NCBI RefSeq assembly: GCF_040892545.1
Contig: NZ_CP156079.1
Location: 3,073,501 to 3,137,500, forward strand
Length of the DNA: 64,000 nt
Source of the DNA: Paracidovorax avenae
GTDB lineage: Bacteria > Pseudomonadota > Gammaproteobacteria > Burkholderiales > Burkholderiaceae_C
Direction: 5' to 3'
Shown: positions 23,383-32,321 of the stretch, in pieces
How the letters are laid out: the number at the start of each line of letters is the position of its first letter
How positions within the stretch are numbered: the stretch's first letter is position 1
Program-made: the position numbers and the translations under genes
Notes under the pieces: model-generated
Told to the model about the DNA's origin: nothing
The model's database searches: none
The model's input: the letters and a program-made list of their open reading frames with translations, nothing else

Positions 23383-23510
23383 CTGAGCCGCTGCGCGTCT
23401 TCCCCCTTTCTCTGCATCGCTGCGCGATGCGGAAGGGGGACGCAGCCAGCGCGGCGGGGCGGCCCTTGCGCGGCTGCCGCTGGCCTGGGCCGCGCCAGTA
23501 TCTGGTGCAG
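23383..23510. repeat. REP-like palindromic intergenic element
   Basis: A long imperfect hairpin covers about 23391-23446. The arms GCTGCGCGTCTTCCCCCTT and AAGGGGGACGCAGC enclose an inner stem TGCATCG/CGATGCG. It is followed by GC-rich inverted segments to about 23506 (GCGCGGCTGCC, GGGCCGCGCC). The layout resembles the dispersed palindromic elements common between genes in Comamonadaceae. It may also stop or stabilise the mmsA transcript. Only one copy was noticed in the window. Confidence 0.55.
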
Positions 23511-23525
23511 TGGTACAAGCGAAGG

Positions 23526-23948
23526 ATGGACATTCTCAAGATTTGGCAACGACCGACCGAGGCATTCAGAGTCGCTGTAGCCCTCGCCGTTTTGATGTGC
23601 AGTGCCGGCGCGCATGCCCAGGCGGGTGCGGCCTGCCAGCCCGGGGGCACGGTCGCCGAAACCAATGCCTGTGCGGTGCAGGCCTGGCAGCAGGCGGATA
23701 CCGCCATCGCGATCCTGTACGGCGACGTGATGCGGGCGCTGTCGGCGCACGAGCGGCCGCAGCTGCGGCAGGAGCAGGCCGCGTGGCAGCGCGAGCGCGT
23801 CACGCGGTGCAAGCAGGCGACGCGGGCGACCGAAGCGCTGACCGAAGGGCCGCGGCTCTACCACGAGTGCCTGGCGGCTGAAACCGAATCGCGGCGCCGG
23901 GGCCTGATGCGCTGGCTGACACTGGAGCATCCATCCGCGAAACCCTAA
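23526..23948 (+). CDS. LprI/DUF1311-like secreted protein
   Basis: 140 residues from the ATG at 23526. A signal peptide ends at the SAGAHAQA region (about residue 33). The mature part has the DUF1311 pattern: a Cys pair, YGDVMRALSAHERPQLRQEQ, the conserved AAWQRERVTRC, and a later Cys (YHECLAAE) before a final helix. The family is named for lysozyme inhibitor LprI, but most members are uncharacterised. It sits within the valine genes after a palindromic element and may be unrelated to them. An upstream start at 23427 falls inside the hairpin and is unlikely. Confidence 0.7.
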   Translation: MDILKIWQRPTEAFRVAVALAVLMCSAGAHAQAGAACQPGGTVAETNACAVQAWQQADTAIAILYGDVMRALSAHERPQLRQEQAAWQRERVTRCKQATRATEALTEGPRLYHECLAAETESRRRGLMRWLTLEHPSAKP

Positions 23949-24019
23949 CGGGGACGGCGCATCCACGTCGCCCACCAGGACGGCAAAGACAAAACAATGA
24001 GCAGGACGAGACACGTACC

Positions 24020-25186
24020 ATGGATTTCGAGCTGACCGAAGAACAACGCGCCTTCGCCGACACCGCCCGGGAATTCGCCCGGGCCGAACTGGCGCCCCAT
24101 GCCGCGCACTGGGACGCGGAAGGCATCTTCCCGCGCGAGGCGATCGCGAAAGCCGGCGCCCTGGGCTTCTGCGGCCTCTACGCACCCGAGAACGCCGGCG
24201 GCCTCGCCCTGCCCCGGCTGGACGCCACGCTGGTGTTCGAAGAGATGGCCGCCATCGACCCCTCCACCACCGCCTTCATCACGATCCACAACATGGCGAC
24301 CTGGATGCTGGGCACCTGGGCCACCGATGCGGTGCGGGACCGCTGGGGCCCGCTGCTCACCAGCGGCGAGAAGCTCGCCAGCTATTGCCTGACCGAGCCG
24401 GGCGCGGGCTCGGACGCGGCCTCGCTCAAGACACGCGCCGAGCGCGCCGGAAACGAATACGTCGTCAACGGTGCCAAGGCCTTCATCAGCGGCGCCGGCA
24501 GCACCGATGTGCTGGTGCTCATGGCCCGCACGGGCGCGCCCGATTCCGGCGCGGGAGGGATCAGCGCCTTCGCCGTGCCGGCGGATGCGGCGGGCATCCA
24601 CTATGGCAGGAAGGAAGAGAAGATGGGCTGGAACAGCCAGCCCACGCGCACCATCAGTTTCGACAACGTACGCGTCCCGGCCGACCATCTGCTGGGAGCC
24701 GAGGGCGAGGGCTTCAAGATCGCCATGAAGGGCCTGGACGGGGGCCGCATCAACATCGCCACCTGTTCGGTGGGTGCGGCCCAGGGCGCGCTGAACGCCG
24801 CACGGCAATACATGCAGGACCGCAAACAGTTCGGCAAGGCCATCGCCAGCTTCCAGGCCCTGCAGTTCAAGCTGGCCGACATGGCAACCGAGCTGGTCGC
24901 CGCGCGGCAGATGGTGCGGCTGGCCGCCAGCAAACTCGATGCCGGTGCGCGCGACGCCTCCACCTACTGCGCCATGGCCAAGCGCTTCGCCACCGATGCG
25001 GGCTTCGCCGTGGTGAACGAGGCGCTGCAGTTGCACGGCGGCTATGGCTACATCCGCGAATATCCGCTGGAGCGCCTGCTGCGCGATGCGCGCGTGCACC
25101 AGATCCTGGAGGGCACGAACGAGATCATGCGCGTCATCATCGCCCGGCGCATGCTGGACGGCGACGCGCCGGACGCGATCCGCTGA
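24020..25186 (+). CDS. Acyl-CoA dehydrogenase, probably isobutyryl-CoA dehydrogenase
   Basis: 388 residues, typical length. It removes two hydrogens from a short branched acyl-CoA to FAD. Motifs are YCLTEPGAGSDAASLKT (flavin and substrate binding), FDNVRVPADHLLG, DRKQFGKAI, LHGGYGYIREYPLERLLRDA and the catalytic Glu364 in ILEGTNEIMR. Placement between mmsA and mmsB strongly suggests isobutyryl-CoA, the valine intermediate. Start ATG at 24020; the Shine-Dalgarno site is weak. Exact chain specificity is inferred from context. Confidence 0.88.
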   Translation: MDFELTEEQRAFADTAREFARAELAPHAAHWDAEGIFPREAIAKAGALGFCGLYAPENAGGLALPRLDATLVFEEMAAIDPSTTAFITIHNMATWMLGTWATDAVRDRWGPLLTSGEKLASYCLTEPGAGSDAASLKTRAERAGNEYVVNGAKAFISGAGSTDVLVLMARTGAPDSGAGGISAFAVPADAAGIHYGRKEEKMGWNSQPTRTISFDNVRVPADHLLGAEGEGFKIAMKGLDGGRINIATCSVGAAQGALNAARQYMQDRKQFGKAIASFQALQFKLADMATELVAARQMVRLAASKLDAGARDASTYCAMAKRFATDAGFAVVNEALQLHGGYGYIREYPLERLLRDARVHQILEGTNEIMRVIIARRMLDGDAPDAIR

Positions 25187-25219
25187 GCCCTGCCGCACCA
25201 TCGGTTGAAGCGCCGTCAG

Positions 25220-25672
25220 ATGCCTGTCCGCCCCCTCTCCGACGAGACACTGCACCTCATCGATGCCGTGCGCGATGCGCTCGCGCAGCGGTGCGGCCCC
25301 ACGGCAATGGAAGAACGCACGCTGTTCGGTTGCCGGGCCTTCTTCGTGGACGGCAAGCTCTGCATCGGCGTGAAAGGTGCGGAGCTGCTGGTGCGACTGC
25401 CACCGGAGCGCCACGGCGAATTCCAGGAAATGCAGAACACGCGCGAGCTCTCTCCCGGCGGCGGCATGCAGGGCTACTTCTGGATCGAGCCGCACGGCTA
25501 TGCGCGTGCCGCGCAATGGGCCTTCTGGCTGGATGAAGCCCTGGCCTACAACCCGCGCGCCAAAGCGAGCCCGAAGCGCCGCAAGACTGCCCCGACTGCG
25601 GCCCCGGCCTCGAAAGCACCGCCGGCCAAGACAGCCCCGCGGCGCCACAGCATTTTCGAGGCCGATGACTGA
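25220..25672 (+). CDS. TfoX/Sxy N-terminal domain protein
   Basis: 150 residues from the ATG at 25220 (a TTG at 25205 is possible). About 100 residues resemble the TfoX N-terminal domain: MEERTLFGCRAFFVDGKLCI, GVKGAELLVRLPPE, SPGGGMQGYFWIEP. The remainder is a Lys/Ala/Pro-rich basic tail (PKRRKTAPTAAPASKAPPAK). Stand-alone domains of this kind are widespread and mostly of unknown role; TfoX itself regulates competence in gammaproteobacteria. It lies 33 bp after the acyl-CoA dehydrogenase gene and is probably co-transcribed. Confidence 0.75.
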   Translation: MPVRPLSDETLHLIDAVRDALAQRCGPTAMEERTLFGCRAFFVDGKLCIGVKGAELLVRLPPERHGEFQEMQNTRELSPGGGMQGYFWIEPHGYARAAQWAFWLDEALAYNPRAKASPKRRKTAPTAAPASKAPPAKTAPRRHSIFEADD

Positions 25673-25730
25673 AGGGACGCGTCCCGTCCACCGGCCTGCA
25701 CACCGATTCACCACCCCAAGGAGACAACAC

Positions 25731-26630
25731 ATGAAGATCGCATTCATCGGCCTGGGCAACATGGGCGGCCCCATGGCCCTGAACCTGCACAAAGCCGGCC
25801 ATGACGTCGGCGCTTTCGACCTGTCCAGGCCCGCCTGCGACAGGCTGGCGGCCGACGGGGTGCGCATCGCCACCGATGCCGGCGCCTGCGTGGAGGGTGC
25901 CGAGGTGGTCATCAGCATGCTGCCGGCCAGCCCGCACGTGGAGGCGCTTTTCCTGGGAAGCGGCCAGCAGGCCGGCCTGCTGCCCCAGTTGCCCGCCGGC
26001 ACGCTGGTGATCGACTGCTCCACCATCGCGGCGGCCACATCGCGCAAGGTGGCCGATGCCGCGCGGGAACGCGGCATCGCCTTCATCGACGCGCCCGTCT
26101 CCGGCGGCACGGGCGGTGCCATCGCCGGCACGCTGACCTTCATGGTGGGCGGGGATGCGGCCGATCTGGAACGCGCCCGCCCGGTGCTGGAGAAAATGGG
26201 CGCCAACATCTTCCACGCGGGTGGTGTGGGCGCGGGCCAGACCGCCAAGATCTGCAACAACATGCTGCTGGGCATCCTGATGGCCGGCACCAGCGAGGCC
26301 CTCGCCCTGGGCGTCGCCAACGGCCTGGACCCGGCGGTGCTGAGCGAGATCATGCGCCGCAGTTCGGGCGGCAACTGGGCCCTGGAGAAATACAACCCCT
26401 GGCCCGGCGTCATGCCCCAGGCCCCGGCGAGCAAGGACTACGCGGGAGGCTTCGGCACCGACCTGATGCTCAAGGACCTCGGGCTCGCGCAGGAGAACGC
26501 CACCGCAGTGAAAGCGGCCACACCCCTGGGGGGACTTGCGCGCAGCCTTTATGCGGCGCATAGCCTGGCCGGCCACGGCGGACTGGATTTCTCCAGTATC
26601 CTGCGGCTCGTCCGCAAATCCGGCGCCTGA
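25731..26630 (+). CDS. mmsB: 3-hydroxyisobutyrate dehydrogenase
   Basis: 299 residues. MmsB oxidises 3-hydroxyisobutyrate to methylmalonate semialdehyde with NAD. The family is clear from the N-terminal Rossmann motif MKIAFIGLGNMGGPMALNL, the substrate loop FIDAPVSGGTGGA, the catalytic Lys in GQTAKICNNMLLG, and DLMLKDLGLA. Start ATG at 25731 follows AAGGAG at good spacing. Together with mmsA and the acyl-CoA dehydrogenase it covers most of the lower valine pathway; the enoyl-CoA hydratase and 3-hydroxyisobutyryl-CoA hydrolase are not in the window. Confidence 0.95.
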   Translation: MKIAFIGLGNMGGPMALNLHKAGHDVGAFDLSRPACDRLAADGVRIATDAGACVEGAEVVISMLPASPHVEALFLGSGQQAGLLPQLPAGTLVIDCSTIAAATSRKVADAARERGIAFIDAPVSGGTGGAIAGTLTFMVGGDAADLERARPVLEKMGANIFHAGGVGAGQTAKICNNMLLGILMAGTSEALALGVANGLDPAVLSEIMRRSSGGNWALEKYNPWPGVMPQAPASKDYAGGFGTDLMLKDLGLAQENATAVKAATPLGGLARSLYAAHSLAGHGGLDFSSILRLVRKSGA

Positions 26631-26787
26631 GCCCCTTTCCGGGATGGCGCGGCTGCCGCTGCCGGAGGCCCAGCCGGGCTCCCCGGGCGGTTGTCCTACG
26701 CGGCAGGCGGAAATCGCGCCGCATGCTGCTCGGGTGCCGCGGCCCTGCATTGCAGGGCCTTTTGTCCTTCTACACCGACCGCCGACC

Positions 26788-27507
26788 ATGACCCTGCACC
26801 TGTTCCGCCCGATCCCCTCCTCTCTCCGTCTCCTGCGCCCGGCCGCCGCGCTGGCGGCTGCGGGTGCCGCGCTCGCCCTCGCTGGTTGCGGTGCCCAGGG
26901 CCCGGGCCAGGCACAGGGCACGCCCGCCGCCCACGCCGTGGAAGCTGCCGGCAGCGCCACGAAGATGCCGGTACCCGGCCCGGAGCGCGCCACGGCCTCG
27001 GCCCGCCTGATGACCGCGGACGGCCAGCCTGCGGGCACGGCCGTCCTGACTGAAACGCCCAGCGGCGTGGAAATCGCCGCGCAGGTGCAGGGGCTTTCCT
27101 CCGGCCTGCACGGCTTCCACATCCACGCCAATGGCCAGTGCGCTCCCGGGCCGGATGCCGCCACCGGCAAGACCATCCCCTTCGGCGCCGCGGGCGGGCA
27201 TTTCGACCCCGGCATGTCCCACCAGCACGGCCAGCCCGGAGCGCCCATCGACAAGGCCCATGCCGGCGAGTTGCCCAACATCACCGTGGGCGCGGATGGC
27301 CGCGGCACGCTGCGCTACCTGAACACCAACGTCACGCTCACCCCGGGCAAGGCTTCCATCATGGGCCGTGCCCTCGTGGTGCACGAGAAGGAAGACGACT
27401 ACAAGAGCAATCCGGCCGGCAACTCCGGTGGCCGCGTCCTGTGCGGCGTGATCGAGCCGGCGCAGCCCAGCAGCGTGGTCGGCCAGGCCCCGGCGCCGCG
27501 CAGCTGA
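26788..27507 (+). CDS. sodC: Periplasmic Cu/Zn superoxide dismutase (lipoprotein)
   Basis: 239 residues. It converts superoxide to peroxide and oxygen in the periplasm. A lipoprotein signal ends in ALALAGC, so it is probably anchored to a membrane. Copper and zinc ligands are seen in GFHIHANGQC, GGHFDPG, HAGELPNI and GRALVVHEKEDDY; Cys in NGQC and RVLCGVI can form the structural disulfide. A spacer of about 40 residues separates the anchor from the domain. The start ATG at 26788 is chosen by the signal peptide; the frame is open upstream. Confidence 0.93.
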   Translation: MTLHLFRPIPSSLRLLRPAAALAAAGAALALAGCGAQGPGQAQGTPAAHAVEAAGSATKMPVPGPERATASARLMTADGQPAGTAVLTETPSGVEIAAQVQGLSSGLHGFHIHANGQCAPGPDAATGKTIPFGAAGGHFDPGMSHQHGQPGAPIDKAHAGELPNITVGADGRGTLRYLNTNVTLTPGKASIMGRALVVHEKEDDYKSNPAGNSGGRVLCGVIEPAQPSSVVGQAPAPRS

Positions 27508-27512
27508 TCCGC

Positions 27513-29669
27513 ATGCGCGGCATACCCCCTCTCCAGAACGCGGCCCTCTTCCTTTCGCCCTCCGGCCCCGCCGCCCGTGCTTCGGCGCCGGTCTGGGCGG
27601 TCGTGGCCGGCTGTGCGCTGTGGGCCGGCAGCCCGCAGGCAGCCATGGCCCAGGCCGCCGGCCCCGATCCCGCGCTGCCGGCCGTCGAGGTGTCCGGCGG
27701 CCAGGCGGCGGCCCAGCGCCGCTTCGATGCCGCCGCGAGCCATACGGCCATCGCCCTGGACCCTTTCACCGCCACGACGCCGCTCGTGAACCTGTCCGAA
27801 CTGCTGGCCGGCCAGCCCGGCGTGGCGGTGTCCGACCGCCAGAACTACGCGCAGGATCTCCAGATCGCGGTGCGCGGCTTCGGGTCGCGCTCCACCTTCG
27901 GCGTGCGGGGCGTGCGCATCCTCGTCGATGGCATCCCGGCCACGATGCCGGACGGCCAGGGCCAGGCGGCCACGGCCCAGTTGCCATCCGCCTCGCAGGT
28001 GGAAGTACTGCGCGGGCCGCTCGCCCAGCAGTACGGCAACGCGGCGGGCGGCGTGCTGCAGGTCACCACGCGCGATCCACGGGAAGGCGGCGGGGCCTCG
28101 GCCTCGGTGGCCGCGGGGTCCTACGGCCAGCGCATGGCCGAGGCATCGTTCGACGCGGGCGACCGGACCCTGGGCGGGCTGGTGGACATCTCCCGCTTCG
28201 AGACCGACGGCTGGCGGGACCACGGCGCCGCGCGCCGCACGCACCTGAACGCCAAGGTGGTGGCACGGCCCTCCGGCGACACCCGCGTCACGGTGCTGGT
28301 GAACCTTTTCGACCAGCCGCTGGCGCAGGACCCGCTCGGCCTGACGCGCGAGCAGTGGCGGGCCGATCCCCGCCAGGCCCCGGCGGTGGCGTACAGCTTC
28401 GACACCCGCAAGACCGTGCGGCAGAACCAGCTCGGCCTGGTGGTGGAGCATGCGCTGAGCGCCACGGACAGCGTGCGCGCAAGGCTCTACGGCGGCACCC
28501 GCAGCCTGTTCCAGACCCTGTCCTTCTCCGGCGGGGCCGCCAACAGCGCCGGCGGCGTGGTGGACCTGGACCGCGACTACTACGGCCTCGGCGCCGCCTG
28601 GACGCACAGCGACCGCACTGCCGCGGGCCTGCCCTGGTCCTGGACGGTGGGGCTGGATGCCGACCGGCTCTCCGAGCACCGCCAGGGTTTCGTCAACGAT
28701 GCGGGCGTGCCCGGCGCGCTGCGGCGCGACGAGCAGGACCGTGCGGGCAACACCGACCTCTTCGCCCAGGTGGACGCCTGGATCGCCCCCACCGTGCGCG
28801 CGATCGCCGGGCTGCGAGCGACCCGGGTCCGGCTGGCCGTGGACGACCGCTTTCCGGCCAGCGCCGCCAACCCCGACGACAGCGGCGAGCGCACCTGGCA
28901 TCGCACCAGCCCGGCCGTGGGCCTGGTCTGGGCCGCTTCGGAGCACCTGAACCTGTATGCCAATGCCGGTGGAGGCATCGAGACGCCCACGCTGGCCGAG
29001 ATGGCCTACAGCCGCAGCAACAGCGGTCCGAACTACGGGCTGGAAGCCGCGCGCAACCGCCAGTTCGAGGTGGGCGCCAAATGGCAGGGCGGCGTGCACC
29101 GCCTGGAGGCCGCCTGGTTCGACGCCCGCACGCGCGGAGAGATCGTTCCCGCGGCGACGGTCAATGGCCGCACGGTGTACCAGAATGCCGACCGCGTGCG
29201 GCGCCGCGGCATGGAACTGGGCTGGAGCGCGCGCATGGGCGCCTTCGTACCGCGCGCCGCCTACACCTATCTGGACGCCTTCTTCGCCAGTCCCTACACC
29301 GGCGCGGGCGGCGTGGCGGTGCCTTCCGGCAACCGCCTGCCGGGCACGGCGCGCCACACGGCCCGCCTGTCGCTGGACTACGCGCCCGACGCGCGGTGGA
29401 CGCTGGGCGCCGCGGTGGACCTGTCCTCCCGGGTGCAGGCCAACGACGCCAACACCGAGGCAGCCCCCGGCCATGCCGTCGCCGGACTGCAGGCCGGCTA
29501 TGGATGGAAGACCGGAGGCTCCGTGCGCTGGCAGGCCTGGGCGCGGCTGGACAACCTGTTCGACCGCCGCTACGCAGGCTCGCTGATCGTCAACGACGGC
29601 AACGGGCGCTTCTTCGAGCCCGCCGCCGGCCGTCGCATCATGGTGGGATTGCGCGCGCAGTTGCTCTGA
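27513..29669 (+). CDS. pqqU: TonB-dependent outer-membrane receptor, PqqU/YncD type
   Basis: 718 residues. A signal peptide ends near PQAAMAQA. The plug domain reads VNLSELLAGQPG, DRQNYAQDLQIAVRGFGSRS and VDGIPATMPDGQGQ; by recall this is nearly identical to E. coli YncD, recently shown to import pyrroloquinoline quinone (PqqU). Barrel segments GLTREQWRADPRQAP and FDTRKTVRQNQLGL also match, and the end NDGNGRFFEPAAGR fits. The start is 5 bp after the sodC stop, so the two are likely one operon. No Shine-Dalgarno site is evident, suggesting coupling. Substrate is inferred from similarity. Confidence 0.82.
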   Translation: MRGIPPLQNAALFLSPSGPAARASAPVWAVVAGCALWAGSPQAAMAQAAGPDPALPAVEVSGGQAAAQRRFDAAASHTAIALDPFTATTPLVNLSELLAGQPGVAVSDRQNYAQDLQIAVRGFGSRSTFGVRGVRILVDGIPATMPDGQGQAATAQLPSASQVEVLRGPLAQQYGNAAGGVLQVTTRDPREGGGASASVAAGSYGQRMAEASFDAGDRTLGGLVDISRFETDGWRDHGAARRTHLNAKVVARPSGDTRVTVLVNLFDQPLAQDPLGLTREQWRADPRQAPAVAYSFDTRKTVRQNQLGLVVEHALSATDSVRARLYGGTRSLFQTLSFSGGAANSAGGVVDLDRDYYGLGAAWTHSDRTAAGLPWSWTVGLDADRLSEHRQGFVNDAGVPGALRRDEQDRAGNTDLFAQVDAWIAPTVRAIAGLRATRVRLAVDDRFPASAANPDDSGERTWHRTSPAVGLVWAASEHLNLYANAGGGIETPTLAEMAYSRSNSGPNYGLEAARNRQFEVGAKWQGGVHRLEAAWFDARTRGEIVPAATVNGRTVYQNADRVRRRGMELGWSARMGAFVPRAAYTYLDAFFASPYTGAGGVAVPSGNRLPGTARHTARLSLDYAPDARWTLGAAVDLSSRVQANDANTEAAPGHAVAGLQAGYGWKTGGSVRWQAWARLDNLFDRRYAGSLIVNDGNGRFFEPAAGRRIMVGLRAQLL

Positions 29670-29682
29670 CCGCGCCCCGGCC

Positions 29683-30678
29683 TCAATCGGCCTTCACGTT
29701 CGCGGCCTTGATGACCTGGGCCCATTTCTCGACCTCGGCCTTCTGGAAGGCCGCGATCTGGGCGGTGGTCAGGTCCGCCGGCTCCATGCCGAAGCCCCTG
29801 AGCCGGGCCTGCATGTCGGGCTGGGCAAGGATCTTGCGGATCTCGTCGTGCAGCCGGTTGACGATGGGCGCGGGCGTTCCCGCGGGCACGAAGATCGCCT
29901 GCCAGGACACCACCTCGAAGTCCTTCAGGCTGGCCACGCCCGATTCGGCCACCGTGGGCACGTCGGGCATGGACGCCAGCCGCTTCGCCGAGGTGACGGC
30001 GATCGCGCGCAGCTTGCCGCTCTGGATGTGCGGCGCCGCGACCACGGTGGTGTCGAACATCATGTCCACCTGGCCGCCGATCACGTCCTGGATCGCAGGT
30101 CCGCTGCCTTTGTAGGGCACGTGGGTGAACTTCACGCCCGACCTGTAGGCCAGCAGTTCCAGGGCCAGATGCTGCGAGGTACCCGTACCGGCCGAGGCCG
30201 ACGAAAGCCCGCCAGGCTTGGCCTTCGCCGCCGCGAGCACGTCCTGCAGCGTCTTGTAGGGGCTGCCGGCGGCCACCACGAGCACCACAGGATTGGTGCC
30301 GATCAGCGTCACGGGCGCGAAGGATTTGACCGGGTCGTAGCCCAGCTTGGGATAGAGGCTCACGTTGATCGCGTGCGAGCTGATGGTGCCCCCCAGCAGC
30401 GTGTAGCCATCCGGGGCGGCCCGTGCCGCGATCTCGGAACCCACGCTGCCGCCCGCCCCACCCTTGTTGTCCACGACCACCGTGGTGCCCAGGGCCGTGC
30501 CCAGCTGCTGGCTGATCAGCCGGCCCAGCGTGTCGGTCGTGCCACCCGCCGCGAACGGCACCAGGTAGGTGATGGTCTTGCCTGCGGGCCACGGCGCCTG
30601 GGCGAGGGCCGGCAAGGCGCCCAGGGCGCTACCTGCGCCGAGGGCCAGGGCATGGAGGGTGAAAGTCCTGCGCTGCAT
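29683..30678 (-). CDS. Bug-family tripartite tricarboxylate binding protein
   Basis: 331 residues. Signal peptide to about residue 27 (ALPALAQA). The Bug (TctC) fold is evident from [47 protein letters not shown] and FTHVPYKGSGPAIQDVIGGQ. These periplasmic proteins bind carboxylated or aromatic ligands for a TctAB permease, absent from the window. It is the last gene of the uronate operon, 73 bp after garD, so the ligand may be an aldarate or uronate. Start ATG at 30678 follows AAGGAG. Confidence 0.9.
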   Translation of the reverse strand: MQRRTFTLHALALGAGSALGALPALAQAPWPAGKTITYLVPFAAGGTTDTLGRLISQQLGTALGTTVVVDNKGGAGGSVGSEIAARAAPDGYTLLGGTISSHAINVSLYPKLGYDPVKSFAPVTLIGTNPVVLVVAAGSPYKTLQDVLAAAKAKPGGLSSASAGTGTSQHLALELLAYRSGVKFTHVPYKGSGPAIQDVIGGQVDMMFDTTVVAAPHIQSGKLRAIAVTSAKRLASMPDVPTVAESGVASLKDFEVVSWQAIFVPAGTPAPIVNRLHDEIRKILAQPDMQARLRGFGMEPADLTTAQIAAFQKAEVEKWAQVIKAANVKAD

Positions 30679-30751
30679 GGTGGTTGTCTCCTTGTCGTTA
30701 AAAGAATGCGAGGTGGGCGCAGCGCCCGGGCAGCCGGATGCGTCCGGTCGG

Positions 30752-32308
30752 TCAGGTCACGGGCGCGGGATTGAACAGCACCAGGGCGTTGGCGAGCTTC
30801 CAGTGCTCGGCCCAGGTTTTCCTGCGGCCGCTGGCCACGTCCAGCATCAGGCGGAACATCTCCCAGCCCATCTCCTCGATGCTGGCCTCGCCGTCGGCGA
30901 TGCGCCCGGCGTTCACGTCCATCAGGTCGTGCCAGCGCCGCGCCAGGTCGCTGCGCGTGGCCACCTTGATGACCGGTACTTCGGCCAGCCCATAGGGCGT
31001 TCCCCGGCCGGTGGTGAAGACGTGCAGGTTCATGCCCGCGGCCACCTGCAGCGTGCCGCAGATGAAGTCGCTGGCGGGGGTGGCGGCATAGAGCAGTCCC
31101 TTCTGCCGCGCCTTGTCGCCGGGTGCCACCACGCCGCTGATGGGTGCGCTGCCACTCTTGACGATCGAGCCCATGGCCTTCTCGACGATGTTGGACAGGC
31201 CCCCTTTCTTGTTGCCCGGCGTGGTGTTGGCGCTGCGGTCCACACGGCCCTGGCTCAGGTAGGCGTCGTACCAGGCCATCTCGCGGATCATGGCTTCGGC
31301 CACCTCGGGCGACGCCGCACGGGAGGTGAGCTGGTCGATGCCGTCGCGCACCTCGGTCACCTCGCTGAACATCACCGTGGCGCCCGCGCGCACCAGCAGG
31401 TCGGTGCAGAACCCCACGGCCGGATTGGCGGTGACACCACTGAACGCATCGCTGCCACCGCATTGCACGCCCACCACCAACTCGCTGGCCGGCACGGTCT
31501 CGCGGCGGCGGCGGTTCAGGCGTTCCAGATGCAGTTCGGCCTGGCGCATCACCGAATCGACCATGGACATGAAGCCCACATGGGCCTCGTCCTGCAGGCA
31601 GACCACGTCGAGCGGGGCCTCCTGCAGCGTGCGTTCGTCCACCAGCGGTATGGCACCGGGCGGCAGCAGGCGCTCGGGCTGCAGCTTCTCGCAGCCCAGG
31701 CTGACCACCATCACCTCGCCGCCGAAATTCGGGTTGAGGCTGATGTTGCGCAGCGTGCGGATCGGGATCACCGCATCGGGCGCATCGATGGCCACGCCGC
31801 AACCATAGGTGTGGGCCAGGGCCACCACGTCATCAACATGCGGGTACTTCGGCAGCAGTTCCGCCTTGATGCGCTGCACGGCGAATCCGGTCACGCCGGC
31901 CACGCACTGCACGGTCTCGGTGATGGCCAGGATGTTGCGCGTACCCACCGAACCGTCGGCATTGCGGTAGCCCTCGAAGGTGTAGCCCTCCAGCGGCGGC
32001 AGGGCCGGCGGCCTGGCCGTGGCGATGGGCAGGCCTTCGAGCGAGCGCGCGTCGGGCATGTGCAGCAGCTTTTCGTGCACCCAGCTGCCGGCCGCGATCG
32101 GCCGGATGGCATAGCCGATGGGCACGTTGTAGCGCCGCACGGCACCGCCCTCGGGGATGTCCGCGAGCGCCACCTTGTGGGCCTGCGGCACGTGCTCGCG
32201 CAGCGTGATGCCCGAGGGCAGCGGCGTGCCGGCAGGCAGGCCGCCGTCGTTGGCCACGATGGCGACGTTGTCGGCATCGTGCATGCGGATGGTCAGGGGC
32301 GTCGTCAT
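30752..32308 (-). CDS. garD: Galactarate dehydratase
   Basis: 518 residues. GarD dehydrates galactarate (mucate) to 5-dehydro-4-deoxy-D-glucarate. The UxaA/GarD family is recognisable from an N-terminal SAF-like domain ([18 protein letters not shown]), [61 protein letters not shown] and STTGRGTP-like [12 protein letters not shown]. The last is the metal/active-site region. Start ATG at 32308 follows GAGGGA. It lies 13 bp behind dctM. Confidence 0.92.
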   Translation of the reverse strand: MTTPLTIRMHDADNVAIVANDGGLPAGTPLPSGITLREHVPQAHKVALADIPEGGAVRRYNVPIGYAIRPIAAGSWVHEKLLHMPDARSLEGLPIATARPPALPPLEGYTFEGYRNADGSVGTRNILAITETVQCVAGVTGFAVQRIKAELLPKYPHVDDVVALAHTYGCGVAIDAPDAVIPIRTLRNISLNPNFGGEVMVVSLGCEKLQPERLLPPGAIPLVDERTLQEAPLDVVCLQDEAHVGFMSMVDSVMRQAELHLERLNRRRRETVPASELVVGVQCGGSDAFSGVTANPAVGFCTDLLVRAGATVMFSEVTEVRDGIDQLTSRAASPEVAEAMIREMAWYDAYLSQGRVDRSANTTPGNKKGGLSNIVEKAMGSIVKSGSAPISGVVAPGDKARQKGLLYAATPASDFICGTLQVAAGMNLHVFTTGRGTPYGLAEVPVIKVATRSDLARRWHDLMDVNAGRIADGEASIEEMGWEMFRLMLDVASGRRKTWAEHWKLANALVLFNPAPVT

Positions 32309-32321
32309 CGCAATGCGTCCC

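Noticed and set aside
21114-24185. Minus-strand 1023-codon frame opposite mmsA and neighbours
   Set aside because: It runs through mmsA, the LprI-like gene and the LysR N-terminus and has no recognisable domain.
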